Positions 14,341 through 21,808 of a stretch of 21,970 nt of DNA are shown here, one piece after another (within the stretch, counting starts at the first letter, position 1; each line of letters starts with the position of its first letter). The notes below the pieces were generated by a model. It saw only the letters and a program-made list of their open reading frames with translations, searched no databases and was not told the DNA's origin. The stretch is from the NCBI GenBank assembly GCA_023259925.1, contig JALRDS010000039.1, forward strand, positions 1 through 21,970. The letters run 5' to 3'. Made by a program: the position numbers and the translations under genes. This DNA comes from Candidatus Saccharimonadia bacterium. GTDB lineage: Bacteria > Patescibacteriota > Saccharimonadia > Saccharimonadales > Saccharimonadaceae.

Positions 14341-14346
14341 TAGGAT

Positions 14347-14355
14347 TGCTATAAT
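14347..14355 (+). promoter_or_regulatory. Extended -10 promoter, leaderless type
   Basis: TGC followed by consensus TATAAT (14350-14355) ends six bases before the ATG at 14362, directly after the ruvB stop codon. Confidence 0.65.
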
Positions 14356-14361
14356 AGGACT

Positions 14362-15129
14362 ATGAGCAACAAATCTCAGTCTGATAATACTACAGAAGCT
14401 ACACGGCCATCGCATGTCACGAATGCGCCGCAAACAGCACCTGGGCATAATTTTGATCCGCAAGTACGTACACAGTATGCTAACGAGCCTAAAATCATTC
14501 ATGCTTCGCGCAACCCTGACGCAGCCAATTTATCTGTAAGTGATGAAAATCAACGACGGCATCTAGATTCTGTGAAGCAGTACCCGCATTTAAATTTGAG
14601 TGATGGGGAGTTTGTGGTTCTTGATGTAAAACGTCACCCAATTGGGCTACTGCTACCTGTTTTTGCCACGGGACTTACGCTACTGGTCATGATTATCGGC
14701 TTGATACTTTACCCAGCGGATACAAGCTCATCGGTAGTTGGATTACCAAGTTATGAGCAGATAGTACTACCTGTACTATTGCTTATGATACTTATCGGAA
14801 TTGGTGGTGGAACGGCCGTGTGGGTATATTTGCAAAACCAGTTTTATATGACAAACGAAAGTGTTATTCAAGAAATCCAACATAGTTTGTTTTCGCGACA
14901 TGAGCAAACAGTCAGCCTGGGGAGTATCGAAGATGCAAGCTTTCGAAAAACAGGTATACTGCAAACTATATTAGATTATGGAACGGTACGTTTAAGTACG
15001 GAAGGTGAAGAAACTACCTATCGATTTTCGTACGTGGCAAACCCACGTAGGCACGTTGCCATATTAAACAACGCAATCGAAGCGTTTAAGAACGGGCGCG
15101 CAGTTCCAATTGACCCCTACGAAGATTAA
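14362..15129 (+). CDS. Membrane protein with bacterial PH-like domain
   Basis: A 255-residue protein with a polar, probably disordered N-terminus (1-75, Asn/Gln/Thr/Pro-rich), a short soluble segment with SDGEFVVLDVKRHPI at 80-94, two membrane helices (about 94-117 and 133-157) and a C-terminal bPH_2-like domain (about 160-232). The FYMTNESVIQEIQHSLFSRH...VSLGSIEDASFRKTG pattern followed by TVRLSTEG is typical of YdbS/YdbT-like PH proteins. Function of the group is poorly defined. It is monocistronic, with its own promoter, and converges on a pseudopilin gene whose end is one base away. Confidence 0.8.
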   Translation: MSNKSQSDNTTEATRPSHVTNAPQTAPGHNFDPQVRTQYANEPKIIHASRNPDAANLSVSDENQRRHLDSVKQYPHLNLSDGEFVVLDVKRHPIGLLLPVFATGLTLLVMIIGLILYPADTSSSVVGLPSYEQIVLPVLLLMILIGIGGGTAVWVYLQNQFYMTNESVIQEIQHSLFSRHEQTVSLGSIEDASFRKTGILQTILDYGTVRLSTEGEETTYRFSYVANPRRHVAILNNAIEAFKNGRAVPIDPYED

Positions 15130-15130
15130 C

Positions 15131-15520
15131 TTACTTCGTTCGACTGTTTTTTATAAAATCAGCTTCTTGTTCCAAAGTGGTGCGTAGTACGTAGCTTTTA
15201 CATGCATCATCTGTGCAGTTTTTGCCTTCGTAGCGGTAGTCTGATGCGGCTGTACCAATTTTATTGCCGTTCGGATCAGTAAACAGCTCTTTATCAACTG
15301 AAGGAAGGATAGATGACGACAATGTCTTCGGGTACGACTTAGTAGCTGGATAGTAGACTTCCTCAAGACTATAGTACATAGCATTGATAGCGGTTTTACG
15401 CTGGTCATCGCGGGCGGATGCTTCAATATTTGATTTTTGTGACCAGAATACTCCAGCGATGATAAGAAGGAGGACGATTGCTCCTAAGAGTTCAATAACA
15501 GTGAATCCACGGTGTTTCAT
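15131..15520 (-). CDS. Type IV pseudopilin, short
   Basis: A 129-residue prepilin-like protein. The leader MKHRG is followed by FTVIELL, with cleavage expected after Gly5 and Glu at +5, then a hydrophobic helix to about residue 25. Unlike the two larger prepilins, its helix (GAIVLLLIIAGVFW) is not shared and the mature part is charged and helical at first (NIEASARDDQRKTAINAMYYSLEEVYY). A C-terminal Cys pair (CTDDAC) is present. This looks like a minor pilin or pseudopilin that could cap or initiate the fibre. It is transcribed away from recA. Confidence 0.85.
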   Translation of the reverse strand: MKHRGFTVIELLGAIVLLLIIAGVFWSQKSNIEASARDDQRKTAINAMYYSLEEVYYPATKSYPKTLSSSILPSVDKELFTDPNGNKIGTAASDYRYEGKNCTDDACKSYVLRTTLEQEADFIKNSRTK

Positions 15521-15527
15521 TGAGTAT

Positions 15528-15536
15528 AGTATAGCA
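15528..15536 (-). promoter_or_regulatory. Extended -10 promoter of the pseudopilin gene
   Basis: On the minus strand, TGC then TATACT (15533 down to 15528) ends seven bases before the ATG at 15520. A second overlapping TATACT copy (15528-15523) lies nearer the ATG, too close to be the functional box for a start upstream of the gene. Leaderless type. Confidence 0.55.
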
Positions 15537-15592
15537 TGCTTACTAGTCCTACCTGCTCAGGCGAACATGTGGCAAAAAGTAGTCACCATACG

Positions 15593-15598
15593 TATAAT
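15593..15598 (+). promoter_or_regulatory. -10 box of the recA promoter
   Basis: Consensus TATAAT at 15593-15598, with a leader of about 25 bases ending in the strong ribosome binding site GAGAGGGG (15614-15621). The -35 position is poor (TGGCAA), which suggests activator help or an extended upstream contact. The half-site CGAACATGTG (15562-15571) just upstream resembles one arm of a Gram-positive LexA box. Confidence 0.6.
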
Positions 15599-15629
15599 AG
15601 AAAGAAGCAATAAGAGAGGGGATGTGCAT

Positions 15630-16667
15630 ATGGCGAAGAAGGCAGAAAAAGCGGCAGTAAGTTCCGAGAAACCTGACAACGAAGGCAAATTAAAAGCTCT
15701 TGGGCTTGCAATGGATCAAATTACGAAGCAGTTCGGCGATGGGTCTATTATGAAGTTAGGAGAAGCTAAAAAAGTAGACGTTGAGCTACTGCCAAGTGGT
15801 GCGCTTAGTTTAGATCTCGCGCTCGGCGGCGGCTATCCAAAAGGTCGCATCATCGAAATTTATGGGCCAGAAAGTTCAGGAAAGACTACACTAACGCTTC
15901 ACGCTATTGCGGAGATTCAAAAGCAGGGTGGTACAGCTGCATTTATCGATGCAGAGCACGCGCTTGATCCGGCATATGCGCGCAAGTTGGGTGTGGACAC
16001 AGATAATCTGCTTGTGTCGCAGCCCGATAACGGTGAGCAGGCGCTAGAAATCGCTGAGACGCTAGTTCGTTCTAACGCGGTTGATTTGATTGTAGTTGAC
16101 TCAGTGGCGGCATTGGTGCCGCAAGCTGAAATTGATGGCGATATGGGTGATAGTCACATGGGGCTACAAGCACGGCTTATGAGCCAGGCGCTTCGTAAGC
16201 TCACCGGTATTATCAATAAGTCAAAGGCAACGGTGATATTTATTAACCAAATTCGAATGAAAATCGGTGTGATGTTTGGTAATCCAGAAACAACTACGGG
16301 CGGTAACGCACTGAAGTTTTATGCATCGGTACGACTCGATATTCGACGTATTGGACAGCTAAAGGTTGGAGAAGACATTATTGGTAACCGGACCAAGGTA
16401 AAGATAGTAAAGAACAAGATTGCTCCGCCGTTTAGAACAGCCGAATTCGACATTATGTACAATGAAGGCATCAGTAAAACCGGTGACGTACTAGACTTGG
16501 CAGCACTCCACTCGGTAGTGGGTAAGTCAGGTGCTTGGTACGACTATAAAGACGGCAAAATTGGCCAAGGCCGTGAGGCAGTAAAGACCTACTTAAAAGA
16601 TAACCCTTCAGTGCTGGCTGAAATTGAAAAAGAAGTTCGTAAAAAGGTTTCCGAAGCCGACGCATAA
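15630..16667 (+). CDS. recA: Recombinase RecA
   Basis: A 345-residue RecA that forms filaments on single-stranded DNA and drives strand exchange. Walker A GPESSGKTT at 79-87, Walker B LIVVDSVAAL at 153-162, the DNA-binding L1 region MGDSHMGLQARLMS at 172-185, and the L2 region with FINQIRMKIGVMFGNPETTTGG at 204-225 (spanning both strands of the loop) are all present. The start was moved to the ATG at 15630: the frame remains open for 82 codons upstream, but that stretch runs antisense through the pseudopilin gene, and GAGAGGGG eight bases before 15630 decides the start. recX follows five bases after the stop codon. Confidence 0.97.
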   Translation: MAKKAEKAAVSSEKPDNEGKLKALGLAMDQITKQFGDGSIMKLGEAKKVDVELLPSGALSLDLALGGGYPKGRIIEIYGPESSGKTTLTLHAIAEIQKQGGTAAFIDAEHALDPAYARKLGVDTDNLLVSQPDNGEQALEIAETLVRSNAVDLIVVDSVAALVPQAEIDGDMGDSHMGLQARLMSQALRKLTGIINKSKATVIFINQIRMKIGVMFGNPETTTGGNALKFYASVRLDIRRIGQLKVGEDIIGNRTKVKIVKNKIAPPFRTAEFDIMYNEGISKTGDVLDLAALHSVVGKSGAWYDYKDGKIGQGREAVKTYLKDNPSVLAEIEKEVRKKVSEADA

Positions 16668-16672
16668 AAGTA

Positions 16673-17326
16673 TTGAATAATAAAGTTACTGCAATATCGG
16701 CGCAAGTGAAAAACCCAGGTCGGGTAAATGTGTCGATAGATGGGAAGTACCGATTTTCATTAGACATCTTCCAGGTTGTTGAACTAGGAATTGCGGTTGG
16801 CAAAGAGTATACCGAGCAGCAGCTTCTCGAGATTGAAAATGAAAGTCAGTTTGGTAAGCTCTACGCGAGGTCGCTCGAATACTGTTTAATGCGCCCGCAT
16901 TCTGCTCGTGAAATTCGTGACTATTTGTGGCGTAAAACTAGGGCTACAAAATACAAAACGCGCGACGGTACTATAAAAGATCGTCCAGGCGTCTCGCAAG
17001 AATTAGCTGAACGTGTGTATTTGCGGCTTGAAGAAAAAGGGTACGTTGACGATCGGCGCTTTGCATCGTTTTGGGTCGAGCATCGTAATCAGATTAAAGG
17101 AGCAAGCTTGCGAAAACTCACGAGCGAGCTCCGCGCGAAGGGCGTCTCGTCGTTAATTATTGATGAAACATTGCAGTCGAGCGAGCGTACTGATCAGGAT
17201 GAGTTAGCTAAAGTGATTACTAAGAAGGCCTCACGGTATCCTGACAGACAGAAGCTCACGCAATATTTACTCCGCCAAGGATTTCGTTACGATGACGTAA
17301 AAGAGGCAGTTAGTCGGCTTGATTAG
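16673..17326 (+). CDS. recX: Regulatory protein RecX
   Basis: A 217-residue RecX, a modulator that binds RecA filaments and usually inhibits recombination. It shows the helical repeats of the family: YARSLEYCLMRPHSAREIRDYL at about 62-83, then GYVDDRRFASFWVEH, and a C-terminal LRRQGF-like segment (LLRQGFRYDDVKEAV). The extended N-terminal domain (residues 1-55, VTAISAQVKNPGRVNVSIDG) is common in larger RecX proteins. The start is TTG, five bases after the recA stop codon; no ATG or GTG in frame lies between the upstream stop and this codon, and no ribosome binding site is seen, so it is probably coupled to recA. Its last 17 bases overlap the end of the PRC-barrel gene on the opposite strand. 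Confidence 0.9.
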   Translation: MNNKVTAISAQVKNPGRVNVSIDGKYRFSLDIFQVVELGIAVGKEYTEQQLLEIENESQFGKLYARSLEYCLMRPHSAREIRDYLWRKTRATKYKTRDGTIKDRPGVSQELAERVYLRLEEKGYVDDRRFASFWVEHRNQIKGASLRKLTSELRAKGVSSLIIDETLQSSERTDQDELAKVITKKASRYPDRQKLTQYLLRQGFRYDDVKEAVSRLD

Positions 17327-17912
17327 ATGAATGCCAGCGTGATTCAAATTCGATAGCCTCAGGTTGAACATTCGTCTGCCTGAAGGGATTTGCGTAATCT
17401 CTCAGTGGTGTTCTTGATTGACTTGTTGTGTCAGTCGATGCCACGGTTATTGAGGTGTCATTTATCTCGACAACCTGGGACCGGTTGATCAATAGCTCGG
17501 GTTCGTTAAAGCTTTTAAAAAGTGGCTTACGAACAGCGATTTGCTGAACACTGAAGCTGCCAGAGTCGATAGCGTAGCTAGTGACTTTACCTAGTTTTCG
17601 GCCTTTTTGATCAATTACCTGGAGGTGTAGCAAGTTGAAGTTAAAAGAGAGTACCTGATTTAAGTGAATAATGTCGTTTGCGAGTACGAACTCGTCATTG
17701 CTATCTACAATGAAGCCTAGTTGCGAAAGCTCACGAACATCAACTGGCCTTAGGTATGACGGATGTTCGTTGAGCAGAGGACCCTCGAGTTCATAGGCGG
17801 CTATCGTTAAGTCCCTGGGGTCTATGATGATAGTTTTTACACGTGCTAGCTCTGAGCCGGTTTGCAGGCTCATTACGGCAGTCCCGACTAATCGTTCAAG
17901 AGGAAGAAGCAT
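17310..17912 (-). CDS. PRC-barrel domain protein
   Basis: A 200-residue protein with two PRC-barrel-like units: residues about 4-85 (LVGTAVMSLQTGSELARVK, ending FVLANDIIHLN) and about 94-157 (LHLQVIDQKGRKLGKVTSYA, ending LLINRSQVVEIND). The tail (158-200) is Ser/Thr/Gln-rich and likely disordered. No signal peptide or membrane helix is seen. PRC barrels are protein- and RNA-binding modules found in RimM and in photosynthetic reaction centre H subunits. It lies 3' of the pilus genes but has its own promoter, which would make a leaderless mRNA, so operon membership is uncertain. Its 3' end overlaps recX on the opposite strand. Confidence 0.8.
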   Translation of the reverse strand: MLLPLERLVGTAVMSLQTGSELARVKTIIIDPRDLTIAAYELEGPLLNEHPSYLRPVDVRELSQLGFIVDSNDEFVLANDIIHLNQVLSFNFNLLHLQVIDQKGRKLGKVTSYAIDSGSFSVQQIAVRKPLFKSFNEPELLINRSQVVEINDTSITVASTDTTSQSRTPLRDYANPFRQTNVQPEAIEFESRWHSSNQAD

Positions 17913-17918
17913 ACGCTT

Positions 17919-17927
17919 AGTATAGCA
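17919..17927 (-). promoter_or_regulatory. Extended -10 promoter of the PRC-barrel gene, leaderless type
   Basis: On the minus strand, TGC then TATACT (17924 down to 17919) ends six bases before the ATG at 17912. It lies directly after the stop codon of the 93-residue membrane protein gene. Confidence 0.6.
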
Positions 17928-18209
17928 CTATTCGCTGAATGGACTTTTTCTGTTGCCTGAGTTGTAGGATCTTGGCTCACCTAGCGTTTGAATACGTTCT
18001 ATGGTGGCTTCGTCAAATGACGTATCTACAGGCGCAGCTGAGTTTGATGGGTCATTCGTACTTAGGTTGGTAATTTGTAGAAGGATAACGATAGCGGTGA
18101 ATAGAGCAGCACTCACTACTAAAAAGAATAGCAATAAGTGGTAGCGCCGTAAGAACTTTAAAGCTGGTTGCTTGATGTTATCTAGCGAAAAGGAGACTGA
18201 CTTATTCAT
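17928..18209 (-). CDS. Small single-pass membrane protein of the pilus operon
   Basis: A 93-residue protein that I do not recognise. A 23-residue positively charged cytoplasmic N-terminus (KFLRRYH) leads into one membrane helix (about 24-46), followed by a polar, probably extracytoplasmic tail of about 47 residues ending RKSPFSE. The ATG overlaps the pilO stop codon by four bases (ATGA), so it is translated together with PilO. In Pseudomonas-like operons the position after pilO is held by the lipoprotein PilP, but this protein has no lipobox and no visible PilP similarity. A structural accessory of the PilMNO platform is the likeliest role, by position only. Confidence 0.78.
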   Translation of the reverse strand: MNKSVSFSLDNIKQPALKFLRRYHLLLFFLVVSAALFTAIVILLQITNLSTNDPSNSAAPVDTSFDEATIERIQTLGEPRSYNSGNRKSPFSE

Positions 18210-18835
18210 TGCTTTACATACACCTCTATTTCAAATGGCTGAACGGTAATTTGACTTTCGTTATTTTTCGAGAAGGATAGCTTTGTTACTTGTAGGTACA
18301 TGGCTGATGATTCAACTTTTTCTAGGAATTGTAAAAATTGTGTATATTCCAGCGTCTCTGGCGGTGTTACTGAGATGAGTCTTTTAGTAAGTCCTGCTGG
18401 GGCGGCTGGCTCAGGGGTTGTTGTAGGAGCTTGAGGTGCTGCACTGTCTTGTGGTGGCGTAGAAACTCCTTCTTCAGATGATGTGTCTTGTGACTCGTTC
18501 ACGAAACTGACATTTTTGAATGTGATACCTGCTTCTTTACCTAGCCGAGTGACTGTGTCAATCACGCCTACGGGATATGCCGAACTATCTGTTGATATAT
18601 TGTTAGCCTTCTCTTTTACATCATCGTATTTGCTTATAGTTGATCCTAATTGTTGCAGCGACTCAACACTACTATTATTAGCCTCGGTATCTGACTGCAA
18701 CTTTGTGGTAGTTGCTGCAAACTCTTGTAATTTTTGTTGAGCGAAGAAAAAACCAGCTACGCCGCCTACTACTAGGAGCAACATTGCAGCGATAAGAACG
18801 ATACGCAGAGTTTGTGCTGTGAGAGCGGCTTTCAT
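18206..18835 (-). CDS. pilO: Type IV pilus assembly protein PilO
   Basis: A 209-residue bitopic inner-membrane protein that pairs with PilN to form the alignment complex of the pilus machine. Parts: membrane helix at about 11-32; a coiled-coil-like stretch at 33-80 (QQKLQEFAATTTKLQ); a low-complexity Pro/Ala/Thr/Ser linker at about 116-148; and a C-terminal ferredoxin-like domain (LEYTQFLQFLEKVE...LQVTKLSFSK). Its ATG shares one base with the pilN stop codon and its stop overlaps the 93-residue gene. Assignment rests on fold-like features and on the pilM-pilN context. Confidence 0.85.
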   Translation of the reverse strand: MKAALTAQTLRIVLIAAMLLLVVGGVAGFFFAQQKLQEFAATTTKLQSDTEANNSSVESLQQLGSTISKYDDVKEKANNISTDSSAYPVGVIDTVTRLGKEAGITFKNVSFVNESQDTSSEEGVSTPPQDSAAPQAPTTTPEPAAPAGLTKRLISVTPPETLEYTQFLQFLEKVESSAMYLQVTKLSFSKNNESQITVQPFEIEVYVKQ

Positions 18836-19449
18836 TAGAGGGCTTCCTTATTAATAATGAATGAGATACTAACGTTTACTGGATATGCTGCATCCGAACT
18901 TGTGCCTTGAGAATCATCGGTTGGAGTAAAAACGGTGTCAGTTTGTTGATTGTCTTCGCTACCTGAGTCAATTGACACTAGCTTCACGTTTGTGAATATA
19001 ATATCTTTCTTTGCGAATTCTGTTTCAAGTTTCGAGGCCGCATCATAGTCGACAGCTTTAGCGCTAATTGTCATCTCACTTCCAAAGGTGCTTGCATCGA
19101 GCTGTAGGTCGCTAAGAATTACTCCTGTTGGCATTGCGTTAGCAATTTCATGGAGCACTGTTGCGTATGATACTTTTTGATCTAGAATCGTTTTTGCTGT
19201 TGTTAAGCTGGTTCGCAGCTCATCTGCTTGGGTCTTAACGCTGTTAAATTGGCTTGTTCGAAGCCGACTTTGCTCAAATGCGAGTTGAGCCGGCTCTCGA
19301 CTTGCATCAAGTACGCTGTATGCTGCGCCAACAAGTCCGCCGAGTACAAGTGTTGCAACTCCAAGAATACCGATATACCTTACTAGTAGAGCATTTGTAC
19401 GAGCAGCGCGGATGTCAGACTTCAGTGATGGCGGCAGGAGGTTGATCAT
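18835..19449 (-). CDS. pilN: Type IV pilus assembly protein PilN
   Basis: A 204-residue bitopic protein. It begins with the PilN hallmark MINLLPPSLK, the short cytoplasmic segment that docks into PilM. A membrane helix follows at about 24-45, then a helical segment and a periplasmic-type domain with GVILSDLQLDASTF. A TTG six bases upstream keeps the frame open, but the ATG at 19449 is preferred: it overlaps the pilM stop codon as ATGA, sits seven bases after AAGGA, and places INLLP at the very N-terminus as in the family. Confidence 0.92.
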   Translation of the reverse strand: MINLLPPSLKSDIRAARTNALLVRYIGILGVATLVLGGLVGAAYSVLDASREPAQLAFEQSRLRTSQFNSVKTQADELRTSLTTAKTILDQKVSYATVLHEIANAMPTGVILSDLQLDASTFGSEMTISAKAVDYDAASKLETEFAKKDIIFTNVKLVSIDSGSEDNQQTDTVFTPTDDSQGTSSDAAYPVNVSISFIINKEAL

Positions 19450-20498
19450 AGCCAAATCCTTCCCGCGTTCACGCTAGCTAAGCCGGCTACGGTGATGTAT
19501 CGTGGTCGAAATTGTTTTGCTGGTTGCGGCAGTTTGCCGAAATCAAGCTCTTGCCATGGACTTGCTACTCGAGCTGGCATGATTAACCTGTTGGTAAAAT
19601 AGTCACCTATTCCAGGTATGTTTGCACCGCCACCAACAATGAGAATTTGCTCTAATTTGCGATGATCCGAAAGTCGTTCGTCGTAATATCGCATAACTTT
19701 TTTGGTTTCAGATACCATACGATCAAGGCTAGGGGTCAGCGCTTCGGTGAGTTTTGACTGCCTACTGCCAGCGTTTAAGCCGTTCAGTACTTTTAGCTGA
19801 TGAGCGCTCTCAAGGGGGACTTTGAGATGTTTTGCGATATCGAGCGTAAATGTGTTGCCGCCAACGTTTAAACTTCCAGTTACACGAATTGATCCATCAA
19901 GAATCGCGATGTCTGTGCTCGCCGGTCCAATGTCAACGATTACCGTTGGCAAATGTCCTTCTTCCGTACTTTCAAGTAACCTAGCAACCGCCGATACGCT
20001 CGGCTCAACTAGGCAGGTCCGTAGTCCGGCTGCTTCAGTCACTCTAACACAAGAGTCGACTACTGTTTTTGGGACAGCACTCATCAAAACGGTTAATTGG
20101 TCTTTTGTTCGTTCAATGATTTCGTAATCTACATACAGCTCCGCTCTTGGGATAGGAATATACTGCTCTACTTCTAGTTCAATTGCGTTATTTAAAGTAT
20201 TTTCCGCGCTGGTTGGTAAAGAAAATGTACGGGTAAATGTTCTTCCTGCTGGAATTCCTAGCACTACGTGGTTGCTAGCCAGTGTACCAACCAGGTTTTT
20301 ACCTAGAAGTTCTGATAAGTTTGACTGGAGATAAGTATGGTCACCGTTGAGTGATTCTTGCACCTTGGCTGGATCAAGATCAATAGAGCCATACCCCGTG
20401 ACAAGGTTTTTCTTACGATCAATAGACATGACTTTCATGCCAGTCTGGCTGACATCAAGTCCGATCACGGGTTTGTCTTTATAAAATAGTTGTGCCAC
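19446..20498 (-). CDS. pilM: Type IV pilus assembly protein PilM
   Basis: A 350-residue actin-like cytoplasmic ATPase-fold protein that links PilN to the pilus motor. Visible motifs are VIGLDVSQTGMKVMSID at 11-27 (phosphate 1), the EVEQYIPIPRAEL segment at 109-121, TVIVDIGPASTDIAIL at 185-200 (phosphate 2), and LIVGGGANIPG near 288 (adenosine loop). The start is GTG at 20498; an in-frame stop lies a short way upstream and no ATG is available before residue 21. The AGAGG before it almost touches the start codon, an unusually short spacing. Confidence 0.94.
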   Translation of the reverse strand: MAQLFYKDKPVIGLDVSQTGMKVMSIDRKKNLVTGYGSIDLDPAKVQESLNGDHTYLQSNLSELLGKNLVGTLASNHVVLGIPAGRTFTRTFSLPTSAENTLNNAIELEVEQYIPIPRAELYVDYEIIERTKDQLTVLMSAVPKTVVDSCVRVTEAAGLRTCLVEPSVSAVARLLESTEEGHLPTVIVDIGPASTDIAILDGSIRVTGSLNVGGNTFTLDIAKHLKVPLESAHQLKVLNGLNAGSRQSKLTEALTPSLDRMVSETKKVMRYYDERLSDHRKLEQILIVGGGANIPGIGDYFTNRLIMPARVASPWQELDFGKLPQPAKQFRPRYITVAGLASVNAGRIWL

Positions 20499-20532
20499 CT
20501 CTAATTGATGCCCATTCGTTTACATTACTTTT

Positions 20533-20538
20533 AGTATA
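20533..20538 (-). promoter_or_regulatory. -10 box of the pilMNO promoter
   Basis: On the minus strand, TATACT (20538 down to 20533) lies in the gap between pilC and pilM and would give a leader of about 28 bases before the GTG. The -35 region is weak. pilM may also be reached by read-through from pilBC, since no T-run terminator is seen in the gap. Confidence 0.45.
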
Positions 20539-20578
20539 CATGAGCGCTATCGTATGCACCACCCTAAGATAGCTTACG

Positions 20579-21802
20579 CTATTTCACGCTTGTGGATAGG
20601 CTTGCGATCGGTAACATGACACTAGCGGCGATAACACCTACCATGCCACCCATGAAGACAATCATAACTGGTTCAATAATGGCACTGATTCCGTCAATCG
20701 CCACGTCAACCTCTTCTTCGTAAAAGTCAGCTACTTTCACAAGCACTGTGTCGGTTTGCCCAGTTTCTTCACCAACGGATAACATCTGTGAGACGATGGC
20801 TGGAAAAAGTGGATTTTTTTCAATTTCTGAAGATAATGTTGCGCCTGCCTTAACTTCTACACCCGCTTTCATCAACGCCTCTTCATAGACTACATTCCCC
20901 ACAGCACGTGCCGTTACAGAAAGCGCCTCCAGTACGGGTACACCTGCTCCAATTAGAGCAGAGAATGTTCGTGAGAAGCGGGCGATTGCCACCTTCATGA
21001 CAATCGTTTTTAAGCCAGGAAGTTTCAGTACTGTTTGGTGAAGCATTTTTTTACCCGTAGGCGTTTTAAGGAAGCGTAGAATAAAGAAAATAGCAGCTCC
21101 CATAATAGGGAAGACGATATACCAAAAGCTGATGATTAGTGAGCTTATAGTGAGCATAGCTTGAGTCAGCAGTGGTAGTTTAGCATCCTCGCCACCGAGG
21201 TCTGTGAGGATTTTGCCAATTTGCGGAATAACAAAGAGCATCAGTCCAAAAAAAGCCAGCACTGTAATACCAACTAGTACCATAGGGTAGGTCATGGCAC
21301 TTTTAATTTTCTTTCGTATCGTGGCGTTTTTCTCTTGCTGATACGCCAGGCGCTTCAGGATGTCGTCAAGAATACCGGCCGCCTCACCGGCGCGTACCAT
21401 ATTAACGTATACGTCGCTAAATGTATTTGGATATTTTGATAATGCGTCAGCTAACGTGTCGCCGGCCTCGACGTCCTTGATCACATCCGTAAGGATGGTG
21501 CGCAGCACTTCACTTTCCGCATGTTGTTGCAGCGAAGTTAAGGCCCGCAGAATTGGCACGCCCGCACTTACCATGGCGCTAAGCTCACGAGTAAAAATAA
21601 CAATTTGATCACTCTTTACTTTGCGACCACCAAGTAAATTGAATATGCTAGTGGTTTCTTTCGGCTTAGTTTCTTCGATCGAGAGTGGACGAAGGTTCTG
21701 GCCAGCAATCGTTTTAATGACAGCTGCTCTATCAGTAGCCTCAACAGACCCGGTAACACGTTCGCCTTTGACGTTAACTGCAGTATAAGTGAATTGAGGC
21801 AT
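20579..21802 (-). CDS. pilC: Type IV pilus inner-membrane platform protein PilC (GspF family)
   Basis: A 407-residue polytopic platform protein that transmits motor action to the growing pilus. It starts with the family's MPQFTYTAVNVKGERVTGSV and contains two T2SSF domains, about 70-190 and 272-395. Signatures include FTRELSAMVSAGVPILRAL in the first and its copy FSRTFSALIGAGVPVLEAL in the second. Membrane helices lie near 170-193, 220-244 and 376-400. AAGGA ten bases before the ATG lies inside the end of pilB, seven bases away, so pilB and pilC are one unit. Confidence 0.96.
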   Translation of the reverse strand: MPQFTYTAVNVKGERVTGSVEATDRAAVIKTIAGQNLRPLSIEETKPKETTSIFNLLGGRKVKSDQIVIFTRELSAMVSAGVPILRALTSLQQHAESEVLRTILTDVIKDVEAGDTLADALSKYPNTFSDVYVNMVRAGEAAGILDDILKRLAYQQEKNATIRKKIKSAMTYPMVLVGITVLAFFGLMLFVIPQIGKILTDLGGEDAKLPLLTQAMLTISSLIISFWYIVFPIMGAAIFFILRFLKTPTGKKMLHQTVLKLPGLKTIVMKVAIARFSRTFSALIGAGVPVLEALSVTARAVGNVVYEEALMKAGVEVKAGATLSSEIEKNPLFPAIVSQMLSVGEETGQTDTVLVKVADFYEEEVDVAIDGISAIIEPVMIVFMGGMVGVIAASVMLPIASLSTSVK

Positions 21803-21808
21803 GCTTAT

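Noticed and set aside
15119..15152. Hairpin ACGAAG/CTTCGT followed by a T run, as a terminator of the PH-domain gene
   Set aside because: The stem is only 6 bp with a 9-base loop and the T run begins seven bases after it, so the geometry is poor.
15622..15624. An ATG eight bases before the recA start
   Set aside because: It is out of frame with recA and abuts the ribosome binding site.
15384..15629. An 82-codon N-terminal extension of the recA reading frame
   Set aside because: It runs antisense through the pseudopilin gene and its promoter, while a strong ribosome binding site precedes the ATG at 15630, where the RecA family N-terminus begins.
19450..19455. TTG start for pilN, two codons before the ATG
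   Set aside because: The ATG at 19449 has the better-placed AAGGA and the ATGA overlap with pilM, and gives the conserved MINLLP N-terminus.
20567..20584. Short hairpin ATAGC-loop-GCTAT at the end of pilC as a terminator
   Set aside because: The stem is about 5-7 bp and no T run follows on the minus strand. The left part lies in the pilC coding end.
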